Shown: positions 21,526-30,154 of the stretch, piece by piece
Layout of the letters: each line of letters opens with the position of its first letter
Position numbering within the stretch: the stretch's first letter is position 1
NCBI GenBank assembly: GCA_903820565.1
Contig: CAIJHZ010000099.1
Location: forward strand, 1-33,714
Direction of reading: 5' to 3'
DNA length: 33,714 nucleotides
DNA from: an uncultured Actinomycetes bacterium
GTDB lineage: Bacteria > Actinomycetota > Actinomycetes > Nanopelagicales > Nanopelagicaceae
The notes under the pieces: generated by a model
Told to the model about the DNA's origin: nothing
The model's database searches: none
The model's input: the letters and a program-made list of their open reading frames with translations, nothing else
Made by a program: the position numbers and the translations under genes

Positions 21526-21560
21526 AAAAGCAGGGCCAGGATAACCTGGCCCTGCTTTTT
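21526..21560. terminator. Strong rho-independent terminator with a perfect 15-bp stem
   Basis: AAAAGCAGGGCCAGG (21526-21540), loop ATAA, then the exact complement (21545-21559). The stem ends in T-runs on both strands. It closes the leftward liv-hydrolase transcript 26 nt after the hydrolase stop. Nothing to its left is transcribed rightward, so its symmetry is probably incidental. Confidence 0.92.
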
Positions 21561-21586
21561 ACTACCCTCGACTTACTGAGAGCGAT

Positions 21587-23221
21587 TTATAGATTATCGC
21601 CGTATGACTTTAGGTAAGGGATAGAGATTCCCTTATCCATTGAGAGGTTGCCAGCTTTACGTACCGCTGTATTCAACGCTCCGCCTGTTGGAAGTTTTCC
21701 AGTGCTAGCAGCAGCCACCAATGTCTTCGCAACTAACACTAATTGTGCTGATGTGAAGTTACAGTGGTTTGTGCCCTGCGCGGCTGGAGTTGATGTAATT
21801 GGAGATCCAGCTGCATCAAACTTTGTGTAGTTTGCTGGAGTTGTATTCCAAAGCATCAATAGATTCTTTTGTGGTGTCTTGTAGGTACGAGTTGTCTGGT
21901 ATGCCTTGATTGCAGCAGCCTTATCAGCTGCGTACTGCTCAACATATAGGTCAACTACGCGTTGTGAGGCACCTGCAGGAGTAATTGGATCTGCAACGCC
22001 AACCATAAGAATCGTAGGAACATTAATCTTTCCTGTGTTGGTGTGAAGAGCCTTCATCTTTGCAATTGCAGCAGGGTTACCAACTGCGCGAGGCGCACCT
22101 GGGTTAGCTGTTGACAATGCTCCAAGAAGTGCATCAATTACTGTATTGCCAGAAAGAGCAGCATTGAAAATTACTCGCTCTGTATCAACACGTGCTGCGT
22201 AATCAGTCTTTGTGTTATCAAAGATTGCTCCGCCTGCTTGAAGCTCAACATCCTGTGTTGCAAGGATTGCAAGTGCTGCAGCATTTGTACCGTTCTCAAG
22301 AACTGCTAGCGCTGGGCTAACTGCTAATGGGAAGGTCAACTTCAAGGCACCATCTGGGCCTGAAATTGAGTCAAAGTGTGCAGATTGAGTTGGCAGACCT
22401 GACATTAAACCAAGCAGCAACAATGCGCTACGTGATGGGACACCAGCTGCTTGCAATGACTTGCCTGTTGCAGATGAAGTATCTGGCCATGCGCCACTTG
22501 ATAGGCCAGCTTGTAGCTTGCCCATAACTGTGAACACCTTAACTAGGTCTGCATAGGCCTCTGCATTTCCAGCTGCTCCAGCTGAGTAATTTCCAGCCTT
22601 AATAGTTGGATCAAAGAGAACCTTGATTCCCCAGAGGAAATCGCCAGCCATTGTTAATTCAGGTGCAACATTGTCTGCCATACACATTGGTGCAACAGCA
22701 GAAACTAGTCCAGGGTGCTTTTCAGCAAGACCCTGTGTGATAACTCCACCAAGTGATGATCCCCAGGCAATAACTTTTGTTGTTGTTGGGAACTGCTTCT
22801 TGAATGTGTCAATTAGCTCGACATTTGTCGCGATTGCTGAATCTGGATTCCACCCTTGACGAGCAAAACCTGAACCAACAATTGCAATGCCTTGGCTAAA
22901 GAAGTACTTAGCAACGTCAGCATTTCCACCCGGAACTGGCTCTGGAGTATTGGTGACTTTGTAACCACCAATTAGAGGAATTCCAACAGGAATGTCGATG
23001 TTGTAACGGTATCCGTGTGAGTACAAAGCAACTGTTCCGTTGAAGTTAGCTGGAACCTGCATTGCATATGGTGCGCCATCTGATGTAACACCAACACAAG
23101 ACTGAATTGGGCTCTTACCATCACACGCAGGTGCTGCATTAGCAACAGATGGTGCGGTGATTAGAACTGTTGTTACAAGTGCTGTAACTGAAAGAAGCGA
23201 AAGTAATCTTACTTTTTTCAT
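21587..23221 (-). CDS. Secreted alpha/beta-fold hydrolase
   Basis: A 544-residue exported protein. A signal peptide (residues 1-29, cut near VANA/AP) precedes an alpha/beta-hydrolase fold: an oxyanion-type YSHG at 67-70, nucleophile elbow AWGSSLGG with Ser156, a probable acid in GVADPITPAG (Asp about 411) and a probable catalytic His about 486 in GTNHCNF. The insertion of some 200 residues between elbow and acid, rich in Ala/Gly/Ser, may be a lid. Substrate is unknown; esterase, amidase or peptidase are all possible. It has no lipobox. Its ATG shares one base with the livK stop (TAATG), so it is the last gene of the ABC transporter operon and may release what the transporter imports. Confidence 0.82.
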   Translation of the reverse strand: MKKVRLLSLLSVTALVTTVLITAPSVANAAPACDGKSPIQSCVGVTSDGAPYAMQVPANFNGTVALYSHGYRYNIDIPVGIPLIGGYKVTNTPEPVPGGNADVAKYFFSQGIAIVGSGFARQGWNPDSAIATNVELIDTFKKQFPTTTKVIAWGSSLGGVITQGLAEKHPGLVSAVAPMCMADNVAPELTMAGDFLWGIKVLFDPTIKAGNYSAGAAGNAEAYADLVKVFTVMGKLQAGLSSGAWPDTSSATGKSLQAAGVPSRSALLLLGLMSGLPTQSAHFDSISGPDGALKLTFPLAVSPALAVLENGTNAAALAILATQDVELQAGGAIFDNTKTDYAARVDTERVIFNAALSGNTVIDALLGALSTANPGAPRAVGNPAAIAKMKALHTNTGKINVPTILMVGVADPITPAGASQRVVDLYVEQYAADKAAAIKAYQTTRTYKTPQKNLLMLWNTTPANYTKFDAAGSPITSTPAAQGTNHCNFTSAQLVLVAKTLVAAASTGKLPTGGALNTAVRKAGNLSMDKGISIPYLKSYGDNL

Positions 23222-24509
23222 TAGTTAGGTAATCCCTTCGCTGGCATTGCAGGACGCTTGTATGTTGACTTAACAACAGCACCAGATCCTGAATCAGTTG
23301 TATAAGTAACATATGTACCGCCGATTGGAGCAAGATCACCAGTTGGTGCGTACTTTCCAACCCAATAGCCGGTTAGTCCAACGTGGCTTGTCTTTGAGTA
23401 TCCAGCTGGAACCAATGCAGAGTTTGCAAATGTTGCACCCTTGCTATCAATTGCTTCCATCAAGACTTGCGTGTTGGATTTGGGCCTGCAGCCTTAAGAG
23501 CCTGCGCAGCCATAAATGCTGTGTTCATTCCAAGCAATACGTTGAGATCAAATGCTGATCCAGGTACTGCCTTTGCATAGATATCTGAGAAGAACTTTAC
23601 GTACTCATCAGTCATATCTGTTGTCGCTGGAACCGGTGAGAATCCAATTGCGTTGTAAAGAACGCCTGCTGGAACACCTGTTAGCTTAATTGTTGTTGCG
23701 TCTCCGCCAACTGAACCAAGCATCCATTGTGGCTTGTAGCCCAATTGTGCAGCTGTACCTAGCATTGCAGATGTTGCGCTAGAGACACCAAATAGAATTA
23801 CAACATCGGCTTCTGCAGCCTTAAACTTTGTAATCCAACCTGCAGCAGCTGCTGCTCCTTGTGATCCTGATGCATATGGGACCTTTACAGCGAAGTTAAC
23901 TCCAGCTGTTTTAAATCCTGCGAGAGCATCTGAACCGAAATCATCATCCTGGTATAGAAGACCAATCTTCTTACCGGCAAAGTTTTCTTTAATGTACTGA
24001 CCCATGATCTTTGCTTCCATAATGTATGAAGGCAAAACGGCGTAGGTAGTTGGGTACTTCTTTGCATCTGCAAATCCACTAAATCCTGTGTTCACGAATA
24101 GAACCGGAACACCACGACGAGCTGGATTAACTGATGTTGCAACTGCCTTTACATTTGCAGTTCCAAGAGGTGCAAGAAGGGCCATGACCTTATCCTTAAG
24201 GATAAGTTCGTTGGTCTTTGCAACCGCTTCAGTTGGAACATATCGGTCATCTTTAACAACAAGAGTTACCTTGCGGCCATTGATTCCACCATTTGCATTG
24301 AGGTAATCGAAGTATGCCTTTGCTGCACCTGGAATCTTGTTGTAACCAAGTGATGCTGTACCTGTCATTGGCAATGTCATACCGAGTTTGATTCCGGTAG
24401 CAGTGACACCAACTTCAGCCGCTTGAGCAGGAATAGCTGATACAGCTAAACCAACCGTGGCCAGTACCGCTGTTGCTGTTAGCAACGTACGGCGTTGTAG
24501 TGCTTTCAT
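23221..24509 (-). pseudogene. livK: Branched-chain amino acid-type ABC transporter substrate-binding protein, frameshifted
   Basis: A periplasmic-binding-protein type 1 receptor of the LivK/amide-binding family, split over two frames. The first part (24509 to 23460) carries a signal peptide starting MKALQRRTLL, the mature start GIKLGMTLPMTGTAS, and runs to AAGPNPTRKS followed by TGA. The second (from 23463) continues without a gap as LMEAIDSKGATFANS and ends KGLPN. One missing T in AAGTCTTGATGG restores a protein of about 428 aa. The ATG at 24509 has GGAAGGA in front; the track's start at 24647 is upstream noise. The signal peptide has no lipobox Cys and does have a QRRTLL Tat-like motif. No other damage is visible, so this may be a sequencing error, a recent mutation, or two chains made by reinitiation at TGATG. 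Confidence 0.8.
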
Positions 24510-24523
24510 GTGTTTCCTTCCAT

Positions 24524-24544
24524 CGAGGGTTATTACGAGGGTTA
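24524..24544. repeat. Tandem CGAGGGTTA repeat in the livK leader
   Basis: CGAGGGTTA occurs at 24524-24532 and 24536-24544 with a 12-nt period, just upstream of the livK ribosome site. A purine-rich low-complexity stretch (AAGTAAAAGCAGTAAAAG on the minus strand) lies beside it. It could be a binding site or simply local duplication. Confidence 0.4.
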
Positions 24545-24567
24545 CTGCTGTACTACTTTTACTGCTT

Positions 24568-25668
24568 TTACTTCTTTGTACTGTTATGTGCTGCTTCATG
24601 TCGTGCTTTGCGAGCGCGGTGTTGTTCAACAGGACCGTTTGGAACAAACAGAACTGTCACAATCAACAACCCACTAACAATCAAACCTGGCAGATTTGTA
24701 GTAACGCTCTCAGAGGCACCAAGGCGGTGAGCAACCACATCGGCGATTTCTGGGATGGCTACCAAAACCACTGCACCAATAATGACGCCTCCGAGGGTAG
24801 TTATGCCAGCGAGAACCGCGCCTGTCAGCAGGGAAAATGAGAGCGCAAGCGGGAATGCGCTCGGGGAAACGGTGCCAATGGTCATGGCAAGCAGCGCGCC
24901 GGCCAATCCGGCAATGCCGGCACTGATTGTGAAGGCTAGGACCTTAGATCGGGCTGTATTGATCCCTGCCAACTGAGCGGCAACCTCGTTACCTCTGCCA
25001 GCTCTCCATGAACGACCATAGGATGAATTCAAAATATTTCTAACGCACCAGATAGAAATCAATGCAGCAAGTGCTGCTATCCAGAACCACCACTTATAAG
25101 TATCGACAGGTGATGCATCAGGCCATGCACCTGTTGCAAGGGTTGTTCGCAACTTACTCAAAATTAAAAGTACTTTACCTAAATAGGTTAGTGGTTCTAC
25201 TGCAGCATCAGCTTGAATATCAGGAGGCCCGACTCTAAATTCTAAACCTTGTTCTCCACCCAAAAATGAAAATTGATTTGCAAGTGATGGAAGACCGATT
25301 GCAAGTGCCAAAGTTGTTCCTGCTAAATACGGCCCAGATAGTCGTGCTGCTGCGAGGCCTAATAGCAGGCCACCAACTGCAGCCACTAAGACTGCGGCAA
25401 TAAAACATACGACGACTGGACAATTAAATTCAAAACGAAGCAGTGCTGCTGCGTAAGCACCGACCGCCATCAACGCTCCGTGACCCAATGAAACTTGACC
25501 TGAATAACCAGTTAACAAAATAATGGAAGATATTGCAATTACATAGACCGCAATCGTTGTTCCTTGGAGAACACGAAGCTCCTCTATGAAGTTACTAAGA
25601 ATAAAAAGGATGACCCCACCAAGAATAAAGAGTGGTACATGTGTACTTTGTTTTCTACTCTTACGCAC
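24568..25668 (-). CDS. livM: Branched-chain amino acid-type ABC transporter permease LivM
   Basis: One of the two membrane subunits forming the import channel. The 366-residue protein has a basic N-terminus (MRKSRKQ), about nine hydrophobic helices, and the family stretches LTGYSGQVSLGHGALMAVGAYAAALL near residue 55 and GIAGLAGALLAMTIGTVSP near 255. A basic tail follows the last helix. The start codon is GTG at 25668 with AGGTGGGG four bases upstream, and it overlaps livH by 8 nt. A 58-nt leader separates its end from livK. Confidence 0.93.
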   Translation of the reverse strand: MRKSRKQSTHVPLFILGGVILFILSNFIEELRVLQGTTIAVYVIAISSIILLTGYSGQVSLGHGALMAVGAYAAALLRFEFNCPVVVCFIAAVLVAAVGGLLLGLAAARLSGPYLAGTTLALAIGLPSLANQFSFLGGEQGLEFRVGPPDIQADAAVEPLTYLGKVLLILSKLRTTLATGAWPDASPVDTYKWWFWIAALAALISIWCVRNILNSSYGRSWRAGRGNEVAAQLAGINTARSKVLAFTISAGIAGLAGALLAMTIGTVSPSAFPLALSFSLLTGAVLAGITTLGGVIIGAVVLVAIPEIADVVAHRLGASESVTTNLPGLIVSGLLIVTVLFVPNGPVEQHRARKARHEAAHNSTKK

Positions 25669-26566
25669 GACGCCCCACCTTTACACCAATAATTCCTTGC
25701 GGGCGAATAAACAGAACTAGAAGCAAAATAACAAATGGAGCAATGAAAAAGAGTCCGCTACTCACGTACATCAACACAAAGGAAATTGCTATTCCTAAGA
25801 ACAGACCACCAAGTACCGCTCCAAGCAGGCTATCTAATCCACCAATAACCGCTGCAATAAACCCAGAAACTAGTAGTAAGGAGAATTCACTCGAATCTGG
25901 TGACAAATTTCCATTGCCATTAACTGTTTGGAATAGTCCGGCTACAGCTCCTGCCGCTCCTGCCAATGCCCAACCAAGGGTACGAACAGCATCAACTTTG
26001 ATACCTGATAGTCGTGCGATTTCAGGTGCATGCGCAGATGCTCGCAGCGCTAAGCCCAGGTTAGTTTTTTGGAAAAGGATCGAAAGAATAATCAACAAAA
26101 TGACTACAACAACAAGGATGAAAAGTTTCAAAGGCGAGAAAACTAATGTTGAGCCATTTACCGTAAATCCATTATTAGAGATTGGAGCAACGATACGTTG
26201 ATCTTGCCCACCCCAAATTATTGTTATAGCTGACTTAATAACTCCTAATAAACCAAGTGTTGCAATGATTGGAGCAACGCCAGCGATAGGACCTGAAGAT
26301 GCATGTTTGACTAACAATCGCATCAAAACGAGCTCTACTAGTGCTGCAAACAACGCACCACCAATCATCGCAACTGGGAGTGCAATCCAAAAAGATCCAA
26401 ATCGAGAAACTGCTTCATAGCCAAAGTAGGTAGATAGAAGCGCCATTCCTGCTTGAGCGAAATTAACTACACGTGTACTTCGCCATACCAAGACAAACGC
26501 AATAGCCATTAGGGAATAAATCGAACCTGCCGTTATTCCAATTAACAAAGTATTTAGTAGTTGCAT
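25661..26566 (-). CDS. livH: Branched-chain amino acid-type ABC transporter permease LivH
   Basis: The partner permease of LivM. It has 301 aa and about eight membrane helices. Diagnostic stretches are GITAGSIYSLMAIAFVLVWRSTRVVNFAQAGMA at the N-terminus (in the family the NFAQG-like segment), the coupling region ALRASAHAPEIARLSGI near 190, and GLDSLLGAVLGGLFLG near 245. The ending IRPQGIIGVKVGRRA is typical. It starts 2 nt after the livF stop. Confidence 0.94.
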   Translation of the reverse strand: MQLLNTLLIGITAGSIYSLMAIAFVLVWRSTRVVNFAQAGMALLSTYFGYEAVSRFGSFWIALPVAMIGGALFAALVELVLMRLLVKHASSGPIAGVAPIIATLGLLGVIKSAITIIWGGQDQRIVAPISNNGFTVNGSTLVFSPLKLFILVVVVILLIILSILFQKTNLGLALRASAHAPEIARLSGIKVDAVRTLGWALAGAAGAVAGLFQTVNGNGNLSPDSSEFSLLLVSGFIAAVIGGLDSLLGAVLGGLFLGIAISFVLMYVSSGLFFIAPFVILLLVLFIRPQGIIGVKVGRRA

Positions 26567-26568
26567 TT

Positions 26569-27279
26569 TTAGTATCCCAAGTATGCAGCGCGGACTGCAG
26601 GGTCTTCGATCAACGCTTGCGCGTGATTCACGGCAACTACTTTTCCTAAATTCAAGACAATCCCGAGGTCTGCGATTTTTAGGGCTCCCATTGCATTTTG
26701 TTCAACGAGCAATACTGTGAGCCTCATTTGTGTCGTTAAATCTCTGATTGTTTGAAAAATCTGTTCAACAACTAAAGGAGCCAACCCAAGTGATGGTTCA
26801 TCCAATAAAAGAAGTTTTGGTTTTGACATAATCGCTCGGCCAATTGCCAGCATCTGACGCTCTCCACCTGACAATGTGTCAGATCTTTGAGAAATGCGCT
26901 CACCTAGTCGCGGGAAAATACTTACTACCTGTTCCAAAGACTCTTTCATTTCTTTGCCATCTTTACGCCAAATAGCACCGAGCTCTAGATTTTCTTTAAC
27001 AGTTAATTCAGGTATTACCGATTTTCCTTCAGAGACATGAGAAATGCCCATTCGAACTAGTTTTTCAGGTTTTTCGCCAGTTATTCTTTCGCCCATCCAG
27101 TTAACAACACCTGACGTTGGCTTATTGAGACCTGATAATGCGCGAAGAAGTGTTGTTTTGCCAGCACCATTAGAACCAATAATTGCAGCAAGTGTTCCGG
27201 TCGGAACAGCAATTGACACTTGATTGACCGCACAAATGGCGCCATGGTGCACCGTTAAGTTCGAGACATTAAGCGACAT
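26569..27279 (-). CDS. livF: Branched-chain amino acid-type ABC transporter ATP-binding protein LivF
   Basis: One of the two ATPases driving import. Walker A is GSNGAGKTTLL, the signature is LSGGERQMLAIGRA, Walker B is LLLLDEPSLGLAP and the H-loop region reads VLLVEQNA; SLGLAP and VEQNA are typical of LivF. The track starts at a GTG (27288), but ATG 27279 has AGGTG six bases before it and gives a conventional 236-residue protein. It overlaps the end of livG by 11 nt. Confidence 0.95.
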   Translation of the reverse strand: MSLNVSNLTVHHGAICAVNQVSIAVPTGTLAAIIGSNGAGKTTLLRALSGLNKPTSGVVNWMGERITGEKPEKLVRMGISHVSEGKSVIPELTVKENLELGAIWRKDGKEMKESLEQVVSIFPRLGERISQRSDTLSGGERQMLAIGRAIMSKPKLLLLDEPSLGLAPLVVEQIFQTIRDLTTQMRLTVLLVEQNAMGALKIADLGIVLNLGKVVAVNHAQALIEDPAVRAAYLGY

Positions 27280-28045
27280 TGTTATCACCTGTGCCTAAAT
27301 ATGCAGCCATAACAGCTGGATCGCGACGCACGGTTTCAGCATCGCCACTTGCAATTACTTCACCAAAATTAAGCACATACAATTTGCTACATACTGACAT
27401 CACAACATCCATGTGATGCTCCACAAGCAATACCGACATATCAGCACTCAAGTTCTTTATGAGTGAGTTCATCCACTCGATGTCTTGTGATCCCAATCCA
27501 CCAGCAGGTTCATCAAGCATCAAAATTGTTGGTTCACTGACAAGGGAGCGTGCAATCGCAACACGCTTTGTATCTGGATAGGACAAAGTGTCTGCTCGTC
27601 GATGTGCAATTCCACCCGCATAGACGCGTTCTAAAGCAACACGAGCCTTATCTCGGATCCGGTCTTCATCTTTTCTATTTCTTCCAAAAGCTGCTGATAT
27701 CAAACCAGTCTCTGCGAGATGCTGAGCACCAATCATGACATTTTCTAAAACAGTTAAATCTCCAAATAAACCAACACCTTGCAACGTTCGCGCGATTCCT
27801 AAGTCAACAAGTTCATAAGGTTTCGGAAATTCACGTTTAATGCCGTTGAGCTGAAAATCTCCTGAATCTGGAGTTACTAATCCACACAGTGCGTTAAACA
27901 AAGTTGTTTTACCGGCGCCATTGGGGCCAATTAATCCAACTACTTCATTCTTACCAACTTCTAAATAGACATCGTGTAAAGCCCGCAGACCGCCAAAAGA
28001 GACATTAACTCTCTCGACGTGTAGTGCTGCAATTTTAGTAGACAT
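27269..28045 (-). CDS. livG: Branched-chain amino acid-type ABC transporter ATP-binding protein LivG
   Basis: The second ATPase subunit. Walker A is GPNGAGKTTLFNAL and Walker B is ILMLDEPAGGL, followed by VLLVEHHMDVVM, typical of LivG. The signature region reads LSYPDTKRVAIARSL in place of LSGGQ or LSYGxQ, a noticeable departure. The track begins at 28168, well inside alr; ATG 28045 ([20 protein letters not shown]) gives the usual distance to the FGGL motif and a 258-residue protein. It overlaps alr by 11 nt. A TAGAAT box 11 nt before the ATG could be a private -10, without a good -35. It opens the livG-F-H-M-K-hydrolase set. Confidence 0.92.
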   Translation of the reverse strand: MSTKIAALHVERVNVSFGGLRALHDVYLEVGKNEVVGLIGPNGAGKTTLFNALCGLVTPDSGDFQLNGIKREFPKPYELVDLGIARTLQGVGLFGDLTVLENVMIGAQHLAETGLISAAFGRNRKDEDRIRDKARVALERVYAGGIAHRRADTLSYPDTKRVAIARSLVSEPTILMLDEPAGGLGSQDIEWMNSLIKNLSADMSVLLVEHHMDVVMSVCSKLYVLNFGEVIASGDAETVRRDPAVMAAYLGTGDNNVA

Positions 28046-29135
28046 GAGGTGCGTAGATTCTAGGCACTCGAGGCCCAATTCGTGTGACAATTTCATAATT
28101 AATCGATAACGATGCAGCACCCCAGTCATCGGCGGTGTACTCACCCCTTGATCCATCACCGAAAACAATCACCCAGTCCCCAGAAACTGCGGTCGAATCA
28201 ATGCCCAAATCAACTACAAATTGATCCATTGATATTCGCCCGATTACTGGAGCTCTCTTCCCATCTAGAAAGACACCGACATCTTTTGCAATGCGTGGAA
28301 TTCCATCGGCATATCCCATCGCAACCACACCTAGTTTGGTTTCCTTAGTTGTGTGAGCGGTTGCGCCATAACCAACGGCAGCGCCCGCGGGAACAGTCTT
28401 TACCAAATGCAACTTTGCTCGAAGCTGCATTACGGGTTTCAATGAAAGCTGATTGCTATTACCAAGTGTTGAAACATCTGGAGACAGCCCATACAGAGAA
28501 ATACCGGTCCGCACTAATTCAAAATGGGCTGATTGGTTCTTCAGTGTTGCTGCTGAATTTGAAAGATGTTTGATCGGTGGGTTGATCCCGATCTTCGCAA
28601 GATCTGCAACCATCTGATAAAAGCGAATCAGCTGTTCCTCATTTTGTTTTTCGCCAGGTTCATCAGCTCTGGCAAAGTGCGAAAAGACTCCAACAACATC
28701 GACGGTAGAAAAATCCTGCAATAAAAACTCTTCCCACTCATCTAAAAATCCACCACGCGTCATTCCGGTATCTAATTCAATATGAATACGGGGCTTGCCC
28801 GGAAGTGCACAAATCTCTTTAAATGCTGCAATGGAAGAAACAGCAACATCAATGTCATGGTCAACCGCTGATTTAAAATCCGCACCTGGTGACACCAACC
28901 ATGCCAAAATTGGGATCCGTACTCCGTGAGTTCGAAGGGTGATCGCTTCTTCAAGAAGAGCAACGCCAAGCCAATCAGCTCCTGCTTTTTCTGCAGAAAG
29001 TCCAACACCTAGCAATCCGTGACCATAGGCATCGGCTTTGACTACAGCCATTAAAGCGGTCTTGCTGGCCGACTTTAATTGCGCAATATTGAAGGCAAGG
29101 TGTGCTGTATCAATTCGTGCTTCTGCGCGATTCAT
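28035..29135 (-). CDS. alr: Alanine racemase
   Basis: A PLP enzyme that makes D-alanine for peptidoglycan. It has 366 aa. The PLP lysine is K33 in [11 protein letters not shown]. Other family segments are [35 protein letters not shown] with the second catalytic Tyr, and [13 protein letters not shown]. The start overlaps the acpS stop as ATGA. Together with glmS and glmM it gives the region a cell-wall theme. Confidence 0.97.
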   Translation of the reverse strand: MNRAEARIDTAHLAFNIAQLKSASKTALMAVVKADAYGHGLLGVGLSAEKAGADWLGVALLEEAITLRTHGVRIPILAWLVSPGADFKSAVDHDIDVAVSSIAAFKEICALPGKPRIHIELDTGMTRGGFLDEWEEFLLQDFSTVDVVGVFSHFARADEPGEKQNEEQLIRFYQMVADLAKIGINPPIKHLSNSAATLKNQSAHFELVRTGISLYGLSPDVSTLGNSNQLSLKPVMQLRAKLHLVKTVPAGAAVGYGATAHTTKETKLGVVAMGYADGIPRIAKDVGVFLDGKRAPVIGRISMDQFVVDLGIDSTAVSGDWVIVFGDGSRGEYTADDWGAASLSINYEIVTRIGPRVPRIYAPHVY

Positions 29136-29476
29136 GTGCGCTCCACAATCACCATGGCCGAGGCAATTCCAGCATCATGCGAAAGAGAAAGGTGTACTTC
29201 TGCGCCATCAACAAGATCAGCAATCACACCTCTAAACAAAAAGGCAGGCTTGCCACTTTCTAAATTAACTACCTCTGCTTCATGCCATGACAACCCTTTG
29301 CCCGCATTGAGGGCTTTTGCAAGAGCTTCTTTAGCGGCAAATCGTGCAGCAAGTGATGCGATTGGTTTGGTGCGCTCTGCTGCTGTGAATAATTTTTCTG
29401 ATAATCCAGGTGTGCGTTCGAGGGATGCCTTAAACCGATCGATGTCTACGACATCAATTCCGATCCCATCAATCAT
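29132..29476 (-). CDS. acpS: Holo-[acyl-carrier-protein] synthase
   Basis: It transfers phosphopantetheine from CoA to the serine of ACP for fatty-acid synthesis. The length of 114 aa is usual. Visible are [12 protein letters not shown] with the Mg-binding Asp, FTAAE, and [12 protein letters not shown] with the conserved Glu and Lys, ending in [15 protein letters not shown]. It is tightly joined to alr (ATGA) and lies 9 nt after the PAP2 gene. Confidence 0.96.
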   Translation of the reverse strand: MIDGIGIDVVDIDRFKASLERTPGLSEKLFTAAERTKPIASLAARFAAKEALAKALNAGKGLSWHEAEVVNLESGKPAFLFRGVIADLVDGAEVHLSLSHDAGIASAMVIVERT

Positions 29477-29485
29477 TGCAGCAGT

Positions 29486-30154
29486 CTAGTGCAACTGGCT
29501 TTTGGAAGGAACATATCGATCTAACGCAATAACAGTTACTAACAAAGCACTTCCAATAAAGAGGCCACCTAATAGATCGCTAAACCAATGCGTATGCCGA
29601 ATCAATGAAACGGTACAAATAGTCAGGCTAATTAAAATGACTCCAGCGCTAGCCAATCTGCCCTGATATCTATCAACCTTTGCATATCGATAGATTAAAT
29701 AGGCTAAAACTCCCCATGACAAAACAGCGTTGGACGCATGTCCGCTTGGGTATGACATTCCACCTGCATGCATTAAATCGAAACCATCTCGAGGCTTGGT
29801 ACGGCCTAACAAGATTTTTACTGACCCGACTACTACGTTAAGAGAGATCAGAGAAAGTAGAGCAAGATTAAGCGGACGCCATGTTTTGAATTTGTATGCA
29901 ATAAATGCAGCCGCAAGTAACAAGATAGTTGCAGTCAGCCAACGAAGACCTAAGTCATCTAAGCGACGCAGAATAAATCCTGCTAGTCCTTCAAATTGAG
30001 GTTTCGGTTGACTATTAATTTTCTTGTCATAAGTAACCAATGGTCCGTAACTATAAACTTGCTGAGTTACAAATAAAAAACCTGCAAATAATAAGACTGA
30101 CCAGCGTAAGGCGCGATCCATTTGCCGACGGCGATTTTGTGTCAAATCCTTCAT
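29486..30154 (-). CDS. PAP2 superfamily membrane phosphatase
   Basis: A 222-residue membrane protein with about five or six helices. Phosphatase motifs are KILLGRTKPRDG (motif 1, with Lys where KX6RP has Arg), SYPSGHASNAV (motif 2) and RHTHWFSDLLGG (motif 3, in which the Arg lies three rather than six residues before the His). Relatives dephosphorylate lipid pyrophosphates such as undecaprenyl-PP or phosphatidylglycerophosphate. Its place between glmS and acpS makes a role in envelope lipid recycling plausible, but this is inference. Its ATG shares one base with the glmS stop (TAATG). Confidence 0.88.
   Translation of the reverse strand: MKDLTQNRRRQMDRALRWSVLLFAGFLFVTQQVYSYGPLVTYDKKINSQPKPQFEGLAGFILRRLDDLGLRWLTATILLLAAAFIAYKFKTWRPLNLALLSLISLNVVVGSVKILLGRTKPRDGFDLMHAGGMSYPSGHASNAVLSWGVLAYLIYRYAKVDRYQGRLASAGVILISLTICTVSLIRHTHWFSDLLGGLFIGSALLVTVIALDRYVPSKSQLH

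Noticed and set aside
23455-23470. Programmed -1 frameshift as the explanation of the livK split
   Set aside because: The site AAG TCT TGA is not an X XXY YYZ slippery heptamer, and no obvious downstream hairpin was noticed; a one-base deletion or error is simpler.
24457-24840. 127-aa plus-strand ORF with a run of Leu and Cys across the livK-livM gap
   Set aside because: The Leu-rich run is the translated simple repeat of the gap; most of the ORF is antisense to livM and livK.
25632-26201. 189-aa plus-strand ORF opposite livH
   Set aside because: Antisense to the livH permease, no ribosome site or recognisable domain.
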